This document shows positions 1 through 8,388 of a DNA stretch of 40,316 bases, one piece after another. Position 1 is the first letter of the stretch; each line of letters begins with the position of its first letter. This DNA is from a virus, in the IMG/VR virus record IMGVR_UViG_3300023179_000231, positions 1 to 40,316 of that record. The stretch is one strand, 5' to 3'. The position numbers and the translations under genes were made by a program. The notes below the pieces were generated by a model. That model saw nothing but the letters and a program-made list of their open reading frames with translations, was not told the DNA's origin and ran no database searches.

Positions 1-228
1 GTGACTGAATGTGGAGACACTATTGCACATTGTTATGCTTGGAACGAAAACGCAACTCTAGAAGGTTTTAAATACCTATTTGAGAAGGAAGTTGATTTTA
101 AGACTAAGGATGGAGATGGAAACACTATTGCTGATGTGTATATAGGAAAGTGTGAACGGATAGAAAAAGAACCTTCGAAAGAGATTCTTGAATTCTTAAA
201 TGATCCAAAACTTCAAAATAATAAATAA
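1..228 (+). CDS. Ankyrin-repeat protein, C-terminal part (cut by window edge)
   Basis: This is the last 75 codons of an ankyrin-repeat protein; the 5' part lies outside the window. The GTG at base 1 corresponds to an internal valine in the related gene at 19086-19790, so it is not a likely start. Two repeats of about 35 residues are visible, with the usual G-x-T-I-A-H and N-A-T-x-E cores, followed by a charged tail ending in NNK. Ankyrin repeats bind proteins, and in phages of intracellular bacteria they are typically host-interaction cargo. Bases 19-131 are identical to 19431-19543 of the second ankyrin gene, but the C-terminal tails differ completely. The specific partner is unknown. Confidence 0.85.
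   Translation: MTECGDTIAHCYAWNENATLEGFKYLFEKEVDFKTKDGDGNTIADVYIGKCERIEKEPSKEILEFLNDPKLQNNK
19..131 (+). repeat. 113-bp direct repeat, copy A (ankyrin coding)
   Basis: Reading base by base, 113 bp are identical to 19431-19543, on the same strand and about 19.4 kb apart. Identity stops abruptly on both sides: before it GAGAC faces GAAAT, and after it the copies continue TGATG and ACATC. Such a repeat could support recombination or gene conversion between the two ankyrin genes. Confidence 0.9.
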
Positions 229-231
229 TAC

Positions 232-259
232 TTGACATTTAAAAATAATAAAATAATAT
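232..259 (+). promoter_or_regulatory. Sigma70-type promoter before the baseplate operon
   Basis: TTGACA lies at 232-237, followed by the TTTAAAA extension that recurs at many promoters in this window. A -10 candidate TAATAT lies at 254-259 (spacer 16); TATAAT at 257-262 has a spacer of 19. Transcription would start very close to the ATG at 268, so the first message may be nearly leaderless. Confidence 0.6.
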
Positions 260-267
260 AATTTTTT

Positions 268-771
268 ATGATAAAGGAGAATATTTCACTAAAAGACAAG
301 AATCAAATGGAGATCGATTATTTGGTAATGAAAATTGTCAATAATGATCTAAATGTAATATCTGATTTTTGCACAATAGATACGTCAAAACAATTTGATT
401 ATATTTTAAACCCTATATACGATGATAAATATACATCAGATGTAGAAATTAGTCTATATAATTTTTATAGCCATATTAAAGAGTCCTACACACAATTCTG
501 TTGTATAGATGAATTTAGCTATTTTGCAACACGTACGCAAGATAATTGCGATATAGTATATCATAACAAACAAAATAAACTTACAAATTCAGAAGGGTAT
601 TATATATATATCCTTGACAACGATATTTTTCCTCACAATGAATTATTGTTTTCATTAATGTCAAATCATATTAAATCATCTAATAAAGAAAACACATATT
701 TCTTTATTTTAAGATTACATATTAATAAAAATAGAGAAATTTACAAAAAACAATATTACTTTTTGGAATAA
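268..771 (+). CDS. Hypothetical phage protein, first gene of baseplate operon
   Basis: This 167-residue protein is not recognised. It is rich in Asn, Tyr, Ile and Asp, has no clear membrane segment and no motif I can name. It is the first of three unknown genes directly upstream of the baseplate J gene and probably belongs to the tail/baseplate block or is early cargo. The start is uncertain: ATG at 268 is nearly at the predicted transcript start, a GGAG lies just inside the frame at 276-279, and another in-frame ATG follows at 307. The next gene begins one base after its stop. Confidence 0.6.
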   Translation: MIKENISLKDKNQMEIDYLVMKIVNNDLNVISDFCTIDTSKQFDYILNPIYDDKYTSDVEISLYNFYSHIKESYTQFCCIDEFSYFATRTQDNCDIVYHNKQNKLTNSEGYYIYILDNDIFPHNELLFSLMSNHIKSSNKENTYFFILRLHINKNREIYKKQYYFLE

Positions 772-772
772 T

Positions 773-1102
773 ATGGCAACAAATAAATCTATCGCACTGA
801 AATATCTTAAAAATATAGAAATTTTTGAGAAAGAGTTTAACTGTAAAGTTAGCATTGTATTGGTTGAAAATTTTCAAGATTATGTAGAATACATTATAGA
901 TTTTCATTCAAAAAATTTTACGTCCATTATATATATGCATAATAAAGATATCTATATACAACAGTTTTGGAATTCTTTAATTGGGTATGGAGTTATACCA
1001 AATATCAATAAAAAAGATGCTAATATTGTATTTAATGTCAAAAATAATACCGTTAGGATTTCTTTTTCCATTTACAACAAAAATATATCTTTTATTCATT
1101 AA
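773..1102 (+). CDS. Hypothetical phage protein
   Basis: This 109-residue protein has no recognised family. It starts immediately after the stop of the preceding gene and is followed by another unknown gene 11 bases on, so all three look co-transcribed. It has a Lys-rich start and alternating hydrophobic stretches that suggest a small folded alpha/beta protein without a membrane segment. There is no Shine-Dalgarno sequence. Its place next to baseplate genes suggests a structural or assembly role, but that is only inference. Confidence 0.55.
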   Translation: MATNKSIALKYLKNIEIFEKEFNCKVSIVLVENFQDYVEYIIDFHSKNFTSIIYMHNKDIYIQQFWNSLIGYGVIPNINKKDANIVFNVKNNTVRISFSIYNKNISFIH

Positions 1103-1113
1103 AAAACACTAAT

Positions 1114-1833
1114 ATGCTACAACAAATATACCATAAAAAAAATAAATTCTTTGAAGTTGAATTTTTTAAAGATAAAGAATGCATTGAGTTAGTGACAGAT
1201 TTTAGTAAGTATAAGAATCTTTATATTGAATTGAAAGAGGGTGATATTACTCCTCTATATTCATTGCCATTAATTACAAAAGATTCTGGAACTGTTTTTA
1301 TTTCATACTTTCCATTACAAACAAAACCACAACATATAAAAGGTTGGATTTTAAAAACATTAGATAATTTAAATATAAACCTTTCAAAATATATACCAGA
1401 AGACAATGCAGTTTTGTTTTTGAGTGAGAAAGAAAATTATTATGAATATTTTTCAGATTGTTCGTGGAAGAGTTATGATACAATTACAGATTTTTTCTCA
1501 AACGATACAGTTAAAGTTCTAAGTTATCTTGGTGCAAATAAACTCACAATACCCCTTCCATACATCACACAAGAAACCATACAACAAGCTAATGAAGTTG
1601 CAAAAGAACTAAAAGAAAAGTACAGAGTTGAAGAGGTTAATTTATTTGGATTGCATTGTTTTCTAAAGAACATTGATGCAAAATATAAAATATATACTTG
1701 TGATTTAGGGACTATAAGTAAATGGAATATCAATAAAATAATAACAACGAACTCTGCAGGTATTTTAGAACCTACAAACAAAAAAAAGCTTCAAGTTATT
1801 GACTGTAAAGAAATATTGATTGCAAACAAATAA
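1114..1833 (+). CDS. Hypothetical phage protein upstream of baseplate J
   Basis: This 239-residue protein is unrecognised. It is soluble, has no signal peptide, and carries a Glu/Lys-rich helix near residues 150-172 followed by beta-rich sequence. It sits directly before the gp47-like baseplate gene, where Mu-like phages usually have hub or baseplate genes (gp43-gp46). It could be a highly diverged baseplate component, but I see no motif that proves it. The ATG is chosen for its tight spacing to the upstream stop; no Shine-Dalgarno sequence is visible. Confidence 0.6.
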   Translation: MLQQIYHKKNKFFEVEFFKDKECIELVTDFSKYKNLYIELKEGDITPLYSLPLITKDSGTVFISYFPLQTKPQHIKGWILKTLDNLNINLSKYIPEDNAVLFLSEKENYYEYFSDCSWKSYDTITDFFSNDTVKVLSYLGANKLTIPLPYITQETIQQANEVAKELKEKYRVEEVNLFGLHCFLKNIDAKYKIYTCDLGTISKWNINKIITTNSAGILEPTNKKKLQVIDCKEILIANK

Positions 1834-1891
1834 TTACGTTCTTGCTTTTTTATTTTTAAAGTTTAAAGATAAAATAAATTTCTATTACATA

Positions 1892-3178
1892 ATGGCAAAT
1901 ATCAAACAAATTACAGACGATGTCAATGCTATTAGGCAAAATTCCTTACCTAATTCTAACTTTGTCGATAAGAATTCTATTGACAATTTGTTGTCGCAGA
2001 TTATGATTTTTTTAGAATATCAAGCTACAATAGATAGGGATTCAATCGTAAAGAATTCAAGCTTTTTAACGTGCGATGATAGTAAGCTTGATAGCTTGGG
2101 ACAAAATACATTAAACCTTCCTAGACTTGACGCAACACAATCTAATGGATATGCATTAATTCAAGGGTCTGTTGGTATATCAATACCAGATGGAACATCA
2201 TTTACCTCAAATGGCCAAGAATATTTATCTGTTGGCGTTGGAACTATTGCATTACATTCTAATAATGCAATTCTTAGCGCAACATTCTCTAATGGCATTG
2301 TAACGGTTATAACTGCTAATGAACATAATATTTCCAGTAATACATTAGTTGATATTACTGGCTTTACGACTACAGACTATAATGGCACTGGCTTACTTGT
2401 TAACGTTATCGACAACTATACATTTACATACCTTAAAACTGGCATTGTAACTAGCCCCGCCACTGGAACAGGAACATATTCTCACACTTCTTCATTAATC
2501 TATATGCGTTCTGTGAGTAATGGCTCTGCAACAAACCTTCAGAATGGCGATATATTAACGATAGATTCATCAATACAAGACTTAGATGATAAAGCATACG
2601 TGATATATAGCGGAATCACAGGTGGTTCTGATGTAGAAAGTAATACATTATATAGGCAAAGATGTATTGAAACGCAATCTCAATATAAAGCGTCATATAA
2701 TGACGATTATTACATTAATACTGCTAAAAAAGTTAATGGGGTTACTCGTGTAAAGGTACTACCAACATATCCATTCATTGCTAATGTTACAATTCTTTTT
2801 ACAAGGGATAATGATTACAATATTTTTCCAAATCCATCACAAATTGCTATCGTAAAAAATGCTATTGGTTGCCCTTCTGACCTACCTAGTGAAAATATTA
2901 TAGTTGAAGCACCACAGCCGATATATTATACTGTTACAATCAGTTCATTAACACCCAATGATAGCGCGACGCAAAACATGATACAATCCGTTATAGCGAA
3001 TTATTTTAATTCTATAGATATATCAAGCGAGCCTAATCAAAATACTATAGCAAATAACATTTTAACAACGAAAAATATAAATGGGCAATTTGCCACAAAT
3101 TTTTCAATCTCCCTCACCCCTTCTGGGACATTTGGAGTAAAATCTCTTGCGATATTAAGTATAGTAAATTTTGCATAA
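1892..3178 (+). CDS. Baseplate J/Mu gp47-like protein
   Basis: This 428-residue protein resembles the baseplate J family (Mu gp47, P2 gpJ), the wedge component that links the tail hub to the fibres. It shows the usual order: an N-terminal helical part with DSIVKNSSFLTC near residue 52, then a beta-rich middle with repeated G-T-x-F segments such as the part beginning SIPDGTSF, then a conserved region with GGSDVESNTLYRQR and a C-terminal alpha/beta part. The frame is open further upstream to 1820, but ATG 1892 gives the natural start (MANIKQ) and avoids overlap with the previous gene. The gp48-like gene follows four bases after its stop. Confidence 0.85.
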   Translation: MANIKQITDDVNAIRQNSLPNSNFVDKNSIDNLLSQIMIFLEYQATIDRDSIVKNSSFLTCDDSKLDSLGQNTLNLPRLDATQSNGYALIQGSVGISIPDGTSFTSNGQEYLSVGVGTIALHSNNAILSATFSNGIVTVITANEHNISSNTLVDITGFTTTDYNGTGLLVNVIDNYTFTYLKTGIVTSPATGTGTYSHTSSLIYMRSVSNGSATNLQNGDILTIDSSIQDLDDKAYVIYSGITGGSDVESNTLYRQRCIETQSQYKASYNDDYYINTAKKVNGVTRVKVLPTYPFIANVTILFTRDNDYNIFPNPSQIAIVKNAIGCPSDLPSENIIVEAPQPIYYTVTISSLTPNDSATQNMIQSVIANYFNSIDISSEPNQNTIANNILTTKNINGQFATNFSISLTPSGTFGVKSLAILSIVNFA

Positions 3179-3182
3179 GAAT

Positions 3183-3809
3183 ATGGAAAATTATACAGAG
3201 GATCATTATAAAAGATGTATACAATCATTATTTGACAATAATATCATTTATAAAAGTGTTTTCATAGATGGCAGTAATATCAATGATATGATTACATTTA
3301 TTGCTAAATATTTTCAAAACTCTAATTGTAAAGACTACATACTATCTCAGTCTTTACAATATCAAAATCCTTCCTTTGATATTTTGGCAGTTCTTGAAAG
3401 AAGTTACGGCATACCAGATGATGTTTTTCCAAAAAGTGATATCTTTGAAGAAAGGTTAAAATATCTGAATATAAAAAGATTTTGTTCTTTAGTAGGCGTG
3501 TGGCAAAAGAGTGATTTTGTTTATTTAGCAAATTTACTTGGCATTACAGATATTAAATTTGAATCATATACTGAATTATATGACGTAAGTCTTGACTCAA
3601 CACTTGACATAGATTTATATAACAATCCAGCCAATGCAAATTATCATTGGATTATACATTTATCAAAGGATTTAAATGAGATAGGGTTAGATTATGATCT
3701 TGACTATACATTGGAAAGCAGTTCAAATGTAAATGTAGATATTTTACGTAAATTAATTCTTAAATTAAAACGTTCGCATGTCGAAGTAGAATTTTTATAT
3801 GATTTGTAA
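3183..3809 (+). CDS. Mu gp48/P2 gpI-like tail protein
   Basis: This 208-residue protein is placed exactly where Mu gp48 (P2 gpI) lies, between the baseplate J gene and the tail fibre. Its N-terminal half has the expected helical pattern, including an LAVLERSYGIPDD segment and a following helix that ends in W-Q-K. Proteins of this family cap the baseplate wedge and attach fibres. The frame begins at 3171, but ATG 3183 starts just after the upstream stop and is preferred. The family call rests on order, length and general pattern more than on a strict motif. Confidence 0.7.
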   Translation: MENYTEDHYKRCIQSLFDNNIIYKSVFIDGSNINDMITFIAKYFQNSNCKDYILSQSLQYQNPSFDILAVLERSYGIPDDVFPKSDIFEERLKYLNIKRFCSLVGVWQKSDFVYLANLLGITDIKFESYTELYDVSLDSTLDIDLYNNPANANYHWIIHLSKDLNEIGLDYDLDYTLESSSNVNVDILRKLILKLKRSHVEVEFLYDL

Positions 3810-3815
3810 ACATTC

Positions 3816-3843
3816 TTGACATTTTAAATGTATTAATTATTAG
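3816..3843 (+). promoter_or_regulatory. Promoter before tail fibre gene
   Basis: TTGACA at 3816-3821 is followed by TTTTAAATG and an A/T-rich -10 area (TATTAG at 3838-3843, spacer 16). It lies seven bases after the gp48-like stop and about 45 bases before the fibre ATG, so the fibre and its partner can be transcribed separately from the baseplate genes. Confidence 0.5.
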
Positions 3844-3865
3844 CAAGTATAGTAAATATATTGCA

Positions 3866-5404
3866 ATGGCATATCTAAATAATTCATTACAAGCAAATAA
3901 AACAGATAAGGATGGCGGTTATGCATCGCCTCCATATTCTTCTACAAAGCATACATCTGTAGAAATAAATACTATGCAGTCATTAATACAAGGAATCTTT
4001 GATGGTGCTAATATAGATACAAGTACAATATCAATAAATGATTCTGGAGCGTTGATAAATAATCAAGAAATAGTAAAGGCGATACAGAATTTTGCTGGAG
4101 AAAAGAACTTTTCTGCTACGGGTACGAATTCATATTCAATTACTATTGCAAATACAAATCTTTTACCAAAGACATTATCAAGCCAATATAAATTTTCTTT
4201 CATTGTACCGAATACCAATACATCGACATCAACTACTCTTACAATAAATGGACTACATACATCGAAAAAAATGTTTAAACTTGACGGAGTTTCATCCTTT
4301 GCCATTGGGGAATTAGTTGCGTCGAATATTGTAACGTGTATATACGATTCTACGCTTGATAGCGCAAATGGAGGATATAGATGCGTGATGTCTCAAGTTA
4401 ATCCAGATTGGAATTCATCCTCAGGATATTCTCAAATTCTAAATAAACCAAACCTTATCGGAAATAACTTCATAATTAATGGAAATATGTCGATATCTCA
4501 AAGAGGGACGTCTTGGTCTAATCCATCAGCGGGGAGTTATACATTAGATAGATGGCAAGCAAGTCAACTTGAGCCAGGATGTACAAAAACAATATCGCGT
4601 GTCGCAATAATACCAGGGGAACTCGATGGTATTATCGGCGCGTCAGGTGGGTATTGGTCAAGACATCAATGTACAGTTGCAGGAACTGGAACTGGAACTC
4701 AAAATAATGATTTTACACAAAGAATTGAAGATGCAACAAGGCTTGCAGGAAAAACAGTCACTGTCAGTTTTCTTACAAAAGCATCAGCAGCTAAAACATT
4801 ACAAATCTTTATTACGCATAATTGTGGAAGTGGTGGAAGTGCGGAATTTGGCGCTGCTATACAAAATATTAGCATTGCTACTAGTGTTACAAAGAATAGT
4901 CTAACATTTACTGTACCATCATTAACGGGAAAAACATTAGGATCTGGTCATCATACTTACTTATGTTTTAGATTTCCATTAAATCAAACTTTTGATATTT
5001 ATATCAAGGATGTTCAAATTGAAATCGGCTCTATTGCAACGTCTTTTCATATTAGACCTCATGCTTTAGAATTAAGTTTATGCCAAAGGTATTATGAGAA
5101 GAGTTATGAAAGTGAAACATACCCAGGTACGGTAGCGGATCCAGGAAAAATGCTATGGGTTAACCAAAATAACCAAGCGACTTTTCAAATGGTATTTTTT
5201 AAAGTAGAAAAACGAGTAACTCCTTACCTAACGATATACTCTACCACAGGAACACTCCATAAATTATGGAGTACTACTCCTCTTGCTGACATTTCATCAA
5301 CTATTGCTTCTTCTTCAAGTACATCCTTTGTAATAGCTCCAGCTGCTAATCAAACAGCTACAACCTCCTTAGCATGTCACTTTACAGCAGATGCTGAACT
5401 TTAA
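3866..5404 (+). CDS. Tail fibre protein with carbohydrate-binding-like domain
   Basis: This is a 512-residue receptor-binding fibre. The N-terminal part (about 1-190) is Ser/Thr/Asn-rich, typical of fibre shafts and attachment regions. From about residue 200 there is the common phage fibre module that begins NFIINGNMSISQRGTSW and continues with LDRWQAS; it belongs to the CBM-like jelly-roll group and probably recognises surface glycans. The closing part of that module, IKDVQIEIGSIATSFHIRP, is visible near residues 374-393. It follows gp48 and precedes a DUF4376 gene, the standard fibre and fibre-accessory order. Confidence 0.85.
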   Translation: MAYLNNSLQANKTDKDGGYASPPYSSTKHTSVEINTMQSLIQGIFDGANIDTSTISINDSGALINNQEIVKAIQNFAGEKNFSATGTNSYSITIANTNLLPKTLSSQYKFSFIVPNTNTSTSTTLTINGLHTSKKMFKLDGVSSFAIGELVASNIVTCIYDSTLDSANGGYRCVMSQVNPDWNSSSGYSQILNKPNLIGNNFIINGNMSISQRGTSWSNPSAGSYTLDRWQASQLEPGCTKTISRVAIIPGELDGIIGASGGYWSRHQCTVAGTGTGTQNNDFTQRIEDATRLAGKTVTVSFLTKASAAKTLQIFITHNCGSGGSAEFGAAIQNISIATSVTKNSLTFTVPSLTGKTLGSGHHTYLCFRFPLNQTFDIYIKDVQIEIGSIATSFHIRPHALELSLCQRYYEKSYESETYPGTVADPGKMLWVNQNNQATFQMVFFKVEKRVTPYLTIYSTTGTLHKLWSTTPLADISSTIASSSSTSFVIAPAANQTATTSLACHFTADAEL

Positions 5405-5419
5405 TTAATTTTAAATTAT

Positions 5420-5989
5420 ATGAATACAAACGAAAATTCTGATAACATTACTCTCCCAAAGATAAATATTATAAAAGTAGAATGTATAGGAGGGCAAACA
5501 AAAGAAACTGCAAGAGGTTTTAATGTAACGCTTGAAAGTGGAACTATATCTTTTATTTCAAACGTTGAGGGAGCGAAGCTAAGAGATGAAGTTTTTCTTT
5601 GGGATGGAATTATTGAACCTGAGTTTACGGACGAAAAACTATTAGAAGATGTAAGGACTAAAAAAAATCTTGAAGTCGAATCCAAACGTAAAGAACTACA
5701 ATACGCTAACATTACTTACAATGGTATAACGCTTTTTGCAACCGAGAAAGCAAGAGACAATCTATTTAAAGATACTATAATATCAAAAGGCCTAGGAGAG
5801 TCTTCTCTTAGTTGGTTAGATATCAACAACACACCCGTTACTCTCAGTTTAGATGAGGCAAATGATATTATTATGATGTTAAGGCAACGTGATAAGGATC
5901 TTTATTTTAAAGAAGCACAACTCAAACTCGCAATTGATGCCTGTACTTCAATTGAAGACGCCGAAGATATTCAAATTGTATTTGATTAA
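5420..5989 (+). CDS. DUF4376 fibre-associated protein
   Basis: The C-terminal about 110 residues of this 189-residue protein match the DUF4376 pattern: a charged helix rich in R, K and E, then ITYNGITLFAT, then LSWLDINNTPVTLSLDEA, then a helix with LAIDAC and a final DAEDIQIVF. DUF4376 proteins are encoded next to phage tail fibres and are thought to be fibre-assembly or fibre-linked components. The N-terminal about 70 residues form a separate small domain. It is the last plus-strand gene of the block and meets the minus-strand gp46 gene end to end, with only two bases between the stops. Confidence 0.8.
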   Translation: MNTNENSDNITLPKINIIKVECIGGQTKETARGFNVTLESGTISFISNVEGAKLRDEVFLWDGIIEPEFTDEKLLEDVRTKKNLEVESKRKELQYANITYNGITLFATEKARDNLFKDTIISKGLGESSLSWLDINNTPVTLSLDEANDIIMMLRQRDKDLYFKEAQLKLAIDACTSIEDAEDIQIVFD

Positions 5990-5991
5990 TT

Positions 5992-6447
5992 TTATTTTGT
6001 AAAAATATTTACATCAGTTAAGGATGAATTAAATATAATATCATAGAAGATACTGTTATGATTTGCGATCATAATAATACTCATCAGAAACTTTGAAGAA
6101 TCTACGGGATTGCGTTTTATGCTAATCTTAATATCGTCACAGATGCCATTTGATATAAGGTAATCTAGTGCATTCTGCGTTTCATCTTCAATTAAATATA
6201 GTAAATTAGAATGATTTTTTTCATTTAAAATAATTGAACGCAATCTTGAACCAGATGGATCGTTTTGTAATAAATTCAATGGAGATCCTTCATTAACAAG
6301 AATGGCATTGCCATTTTTATCTTGATACTCTGGAGTCGATATACCAAAAAGATTCAAAATACTTGTGCGTAGTGTATTATCTATTGGATATATACTTGTT
6401 TTATAATCATACGCAATATCTAAAATTCCATTGCTATCCTGCAACAT
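5992..6447 (-). CDS. Mu gp46-like baseplate protein
   Basis: This 151-residue protein fits the gp46 family: the start DILDIAYDYKT-like pattern (here SNGILDIAYDYKT), a central RTSILNLFGI segment and a C-terminal part with ALDYLISNGICDDIKISIKR that corresponds to the gp25-type wedge fold. In Mu, gp46 follows gp45 and joins the baseplate wedge. Here it overlaps the 3' end of the gp45-like gene by 14 bases, so the two are translated together. Oddly, gp45-46 run on the minus strand while gp47-48 run on the plus strand, so the usual 45-46-47-48 string has been broken and inverted. Confidence 0.75.
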   Translation of the reverse strand: MLQDSNGILDIAYDYKTSIYPIDNTLRTSILNLFGISTPEYQDKNGNAILVNEGSPLNLLQNDPSGSRLRSIILNEKNHSNLLYLIEDETQNALDYLISNGICDDIKISIKRNPVDSSKFLMSIIMIANHNSIFYDIIFNSSLTDVNIFTK

Positions 6448-6991
6448 ATTTTATATCATCAATTTTGGCCTTAAGCTCTTCTACTTCAGTTTTTATTGTG
6501 CTAAAATCACCAGAAGTGCTAAGCGGAGCTGGAGTACCAAAGCTAGCAACCGTTACAGTCGTTAAAGACAATTTCTGTAATGTCAAAGATAATTTTGATA
6601 CAATATTTGATAAAGTATCTATAAGTTCACTATCATCCTTTGAAATTTTAACACCCTGAGAGGCTTTGATAATAATTCCACCGTCTGCTTTCATAATTAC
6701 TTTTGCATTTGTGTCAGGGTTGTATAGCATAAAATCTCCAGCCGTATTAAAATCTTCATCCTGAATATCATTTCTATCGTACAATATAGCAAAATTTTCA
6801 GCCTCGTCAGGTATAGATATATTTACAGTCTGAGTTCCCTTTTTAACATTGTATCTACTAAAGATACAGCTTACAATCATTGATTTTAAGTCCGCATTAG
6901 ATTGGGAACGTAGTAATGATGTTTGCTCTACTTCAGCTTCTCCGTTAATATTATTAGCTTCCGTCTTATTAACATATCCAGTTGTAAGCAT
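6434..6991 (-). CDS. Mu gp45-like baseplate spike protein
   Basis: This 185-residue protein matches the Mu gp45/phage baseplate V type of spike. It has an N-terminal oligonucleotide-fold-like region with ILYDRND near residues 69-75, a region with GDFMLYNPDTNAKVIMKADG that corresponds to the beta-helix repeat of the spike, and a C-terminal coiled-coil tail (VEELKAKIDDIKYVAG). The spike sits at the tip of the contractile tail and pierces the envelope. It starts directly after the stop of the 195-residue gene and overlaps the gp46 gene by 14 bases, forming one operon on the minus strand. Confidence 0.75.
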   Translation of the reverse strand: MLTTGYVNKTEANNINGEAEVEQTSLLRSQSNADLKSMIVSCIFSRYNVKKGTQTVNISIPDEAENFAILYDRNDIQDEDFNTAGDFMLYNPDTNAKVIMKADGGIIIKASQGVKISKDDSELIDTLSNIVSKLSLTLQKLSLTTVTVASFGTPAPLSTSGDFSTIKTEVEELKAKIDDIKYVAG

Positions 6992-6992
6992 T

Positions 6993-7580
6993 CTACGATT
7001 TATTATTAATTTTTGCCTCTTTCTTTAGTCTAGCAATTTCTTTTTTTCTTTGACCTTCTGCTCTTTTTCTTTCTTTTTCATTAAAAATAACAACAAAGTC
7101 TTGTATCTGCTTCATTAAGTCTTTTAAAAAAACAACATCTTTGTTCAGAAGTGCATCAAATAAAGTTGTTGCATACGTCATTCTTTTCTTAATATTACCT
7201 TTCTTTTGTGATAAAATTTTACTGTTTTGATATGCGTAATATTGTCCCTTTGTTAACATACCATTGGCATATAGGTATTGATATAAATCATAATCAGAAT
7301 TACGTTTATTCCCGTGTCTCAAACGTTTAAAATATATTTCCATAAGGGAGTGATATTTGTGAATATCTTCAATTAATGCCATCATATAAGCTTCATCGTT
7401 AAGAGAAAGTATTTTTATAACATAAAATACAAAATTCTTTTTTATACAATGTCTGGCATTTGGATGTAAATTAAAATATGTTCCGCTCGAATTATTGATA
7501 TATTTATGTTTTTGTAAAAAAAATTTTATAAATTTGTACTCATCATCAGAAAATTTATAATTCTTAATTTCTATTTGCAT
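6993..7580 (-). CDS. Hypothetical protein, leader gene of gp45-46 operon
   Basis: This 195-residue protein has no recognised family. It is basic and helical, with many Lys, Tyr and Asn residues, and ends in a charged coiled coil (ERKRAEGQRKKEIARLKKEA). No membrane segment is seen. It lies first in the minus-strand operon and its stop almost touches the gp45-like ATG, so it is probably a phage structural, assembly or regulatory protein. Mu-like phages carry the hub protein (gp44) here, but I see no hub motif. The leader contains a nested inverted repeat that may control it. Confidence 0.6.
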   Translation of the reverse strand: MQIEIKNYKFSDDEYKFIKFFLQKHKYINNSSGTYFNLHPNARHCIKKNFVFYVIKILSLNDEAYMMALIEDIHKYHSLMEIYFKRLRHGNKRNSDYDLYQYLYANGMLTKGQYYAYQNSKILSQKKGNIKKRMTYATTLFDALLNKDVVFLKDLMKQIQDFVVIFNEKERKRAEGQRKKEIARLKKEAKINNKS

Positions 7581-7586
7581 AATTAG

Positions 7587-7683
7587 CGTTTTAATGAATA
7601 TTAATCAATGGTGACATAATTTTCATATGAACTTTCTAACTTTTTATACGACTATGTCACCATTTGAATGGTTCATTAAAACG
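7587..7683. repeat. Nested inverted repeat in operon leader
   Basis: Outer 12-bp arms CGTTTTAATGAA (7587-7598) and TTCATTAAAACG (7672-7683) are exact inverse copies. Inner 12-bp arms AATGGTGACATA (7607-7618) and TATGTCACCATT (7653-7664) are also exact. The loop holds CTAACTTTTTATAC. The right outer arm overlaps the expected -10 of the minus promoter at 7695-7700. It could be an operator, an RNA structure in the leader of the 195-residue gene, or a recombination site. Confidence 0.8.
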
Positions 7684-7700
7684 GATTTTTTAAATGTCAA
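7672..7700 (-). promoter_or_regulatory. Promoter for the 195-aa/gp45/gp46 operon
   Basis: On the minus strand TTGACA (7700-7695) is followed by TTTAAAAAA and, 17 bases on, a weak -10 AATGAA inside the right outer arm of the inverted repeat. The transcript would begin about 85 bases before the ATG at 7580 and include most of the inverted repeat. Confidence 0.5.
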
Positions 7701-7765
7701 GCTTTATTTTAAATTTTAGAAAAGGCAAGGAAAAGTTTTTGATGTGCGTGATATTTATACTAAAG

Positions 7766-8323
7766 TCATGCCTTTTCTTCTTCTAGGAGTTTTTTCTGAG
7801 CTTTTTTAAAACCTTGCTCTGCGCGAAGCATAATTAGCTGCCTGTCTCTTTGGGTAGCATTGATTGTAATATTTCTACCTTCTTTGTAATTGTTTTTCCA
7901 AGCGGTATTTTCTTGCTGTACTATCTTTTCCAATTCATTGCCGCTACAGTCTTTATACAAATACCACACACCAGCAAGAGAACGCTCTAAATCTTCGTCT
8001 TTAATTAAGTCGTCATTCTGTATGAATGGTATTTGCGGGGAACCGTCTCCATCTTTAGATAAGTCAATATAAGTAGCGAATTTATTATTTTGTATTTTTC
8101 CGTACAGACCCAAATGTTTGAATTCATGGAATATTGACGATATTACGGGGCCATGTTTCCAAGCTTGTATCTCCTCGTTGAATAAGTCATTCTGAGTAAA
8201 ATACAGATACCAAGAATAAGAAAAATAAATCAATTTCATTAATTTTAATGGTTCAAGAGGTGCGTTACATCCGTAAGAACAAGATATAAAGTAGTTTGCT
8301 ATATGTGCGGGTGTTTTATCCAT
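7766..8323 (-). CDS. Panacea-domain (DUF4065, SocA/GepA-like) antitoxin
   Basis: This 185-residue protein carries the Panacea domain, known as a versatile antitoxin in PanAT systems and in GepA/SocA proteins. Family hallmarks are visible in order: an N-terminal helix (IANYFISC), LKLMKLIYFSYSWYLYF at about 27-43, and the motif IQAWKHGPVISSIFHEF at about 52-68. The C-terminal part continues with EDLERSLAGVWYLYKDCSG and a Trp before a charged tail rich in Lys and Glu. It stands alone on the minus strand between the portal and the 195-residue gene. No classical toxin gene adjoins it; a 27-residue hydrophobic peptide upstream is the only candidate partner. Confidence 0.85.
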   Translation of the reverse strand: MDKTPAHIANYFISCSYGCNAPLEPLKLMKLIYFSYSWYLYFTQNDLFNEEIQAWKHGPVISSIFHEFKHLGLYGKIQNNKFATYIDLSKDGDGSPQIPFIQNDDLIKDEDLERSLAGVWYLYKDCSGNELEKIVQQENTAWKNNYKEGRNITINATQRDRQLIMLRAEQGFKKAQKKLLEEEKA

Positions 8324-8360
8324 ATCAATATCTCAATGGTATTGAATATAATGTATATTT

Positions 8361-8388
8361 AACATTTAAAATGTCAATGTTAAATGTT
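8361..8388. repeat. Inverted repeat around a minus-strand -35
   Basis: AACATTTA (8361-8368) and TAAATGTT (8381-8388) are inverse copies separated by 12 bases. The minus-strand TTGACA at 8377-8372 lies exactly between them. This is a plausible operator for autoregulation of the downstream Panacea gene. Confidence 0.55.

Noticed and set aside
1-3. GTG at the first base as start of an ankyrin gene
   Set aside because: It matches an internal Val codon in the homologous gene at 19413, so the gene continues upstream of the window.
1820-1891. Upstream extension of the baseplate J gene to 1820
   Set aside because: It overlaps the previous gene and adds a hydrophobic stretch not expected in the family; ATG 1892 fits better.
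5254-5272. Perfect palindrome ACTCCATAAATTATGGAGT as an operator or terminator
   Set aside because: It lies within the fibre gene, has almost no loop, no T run and no promoter near it.
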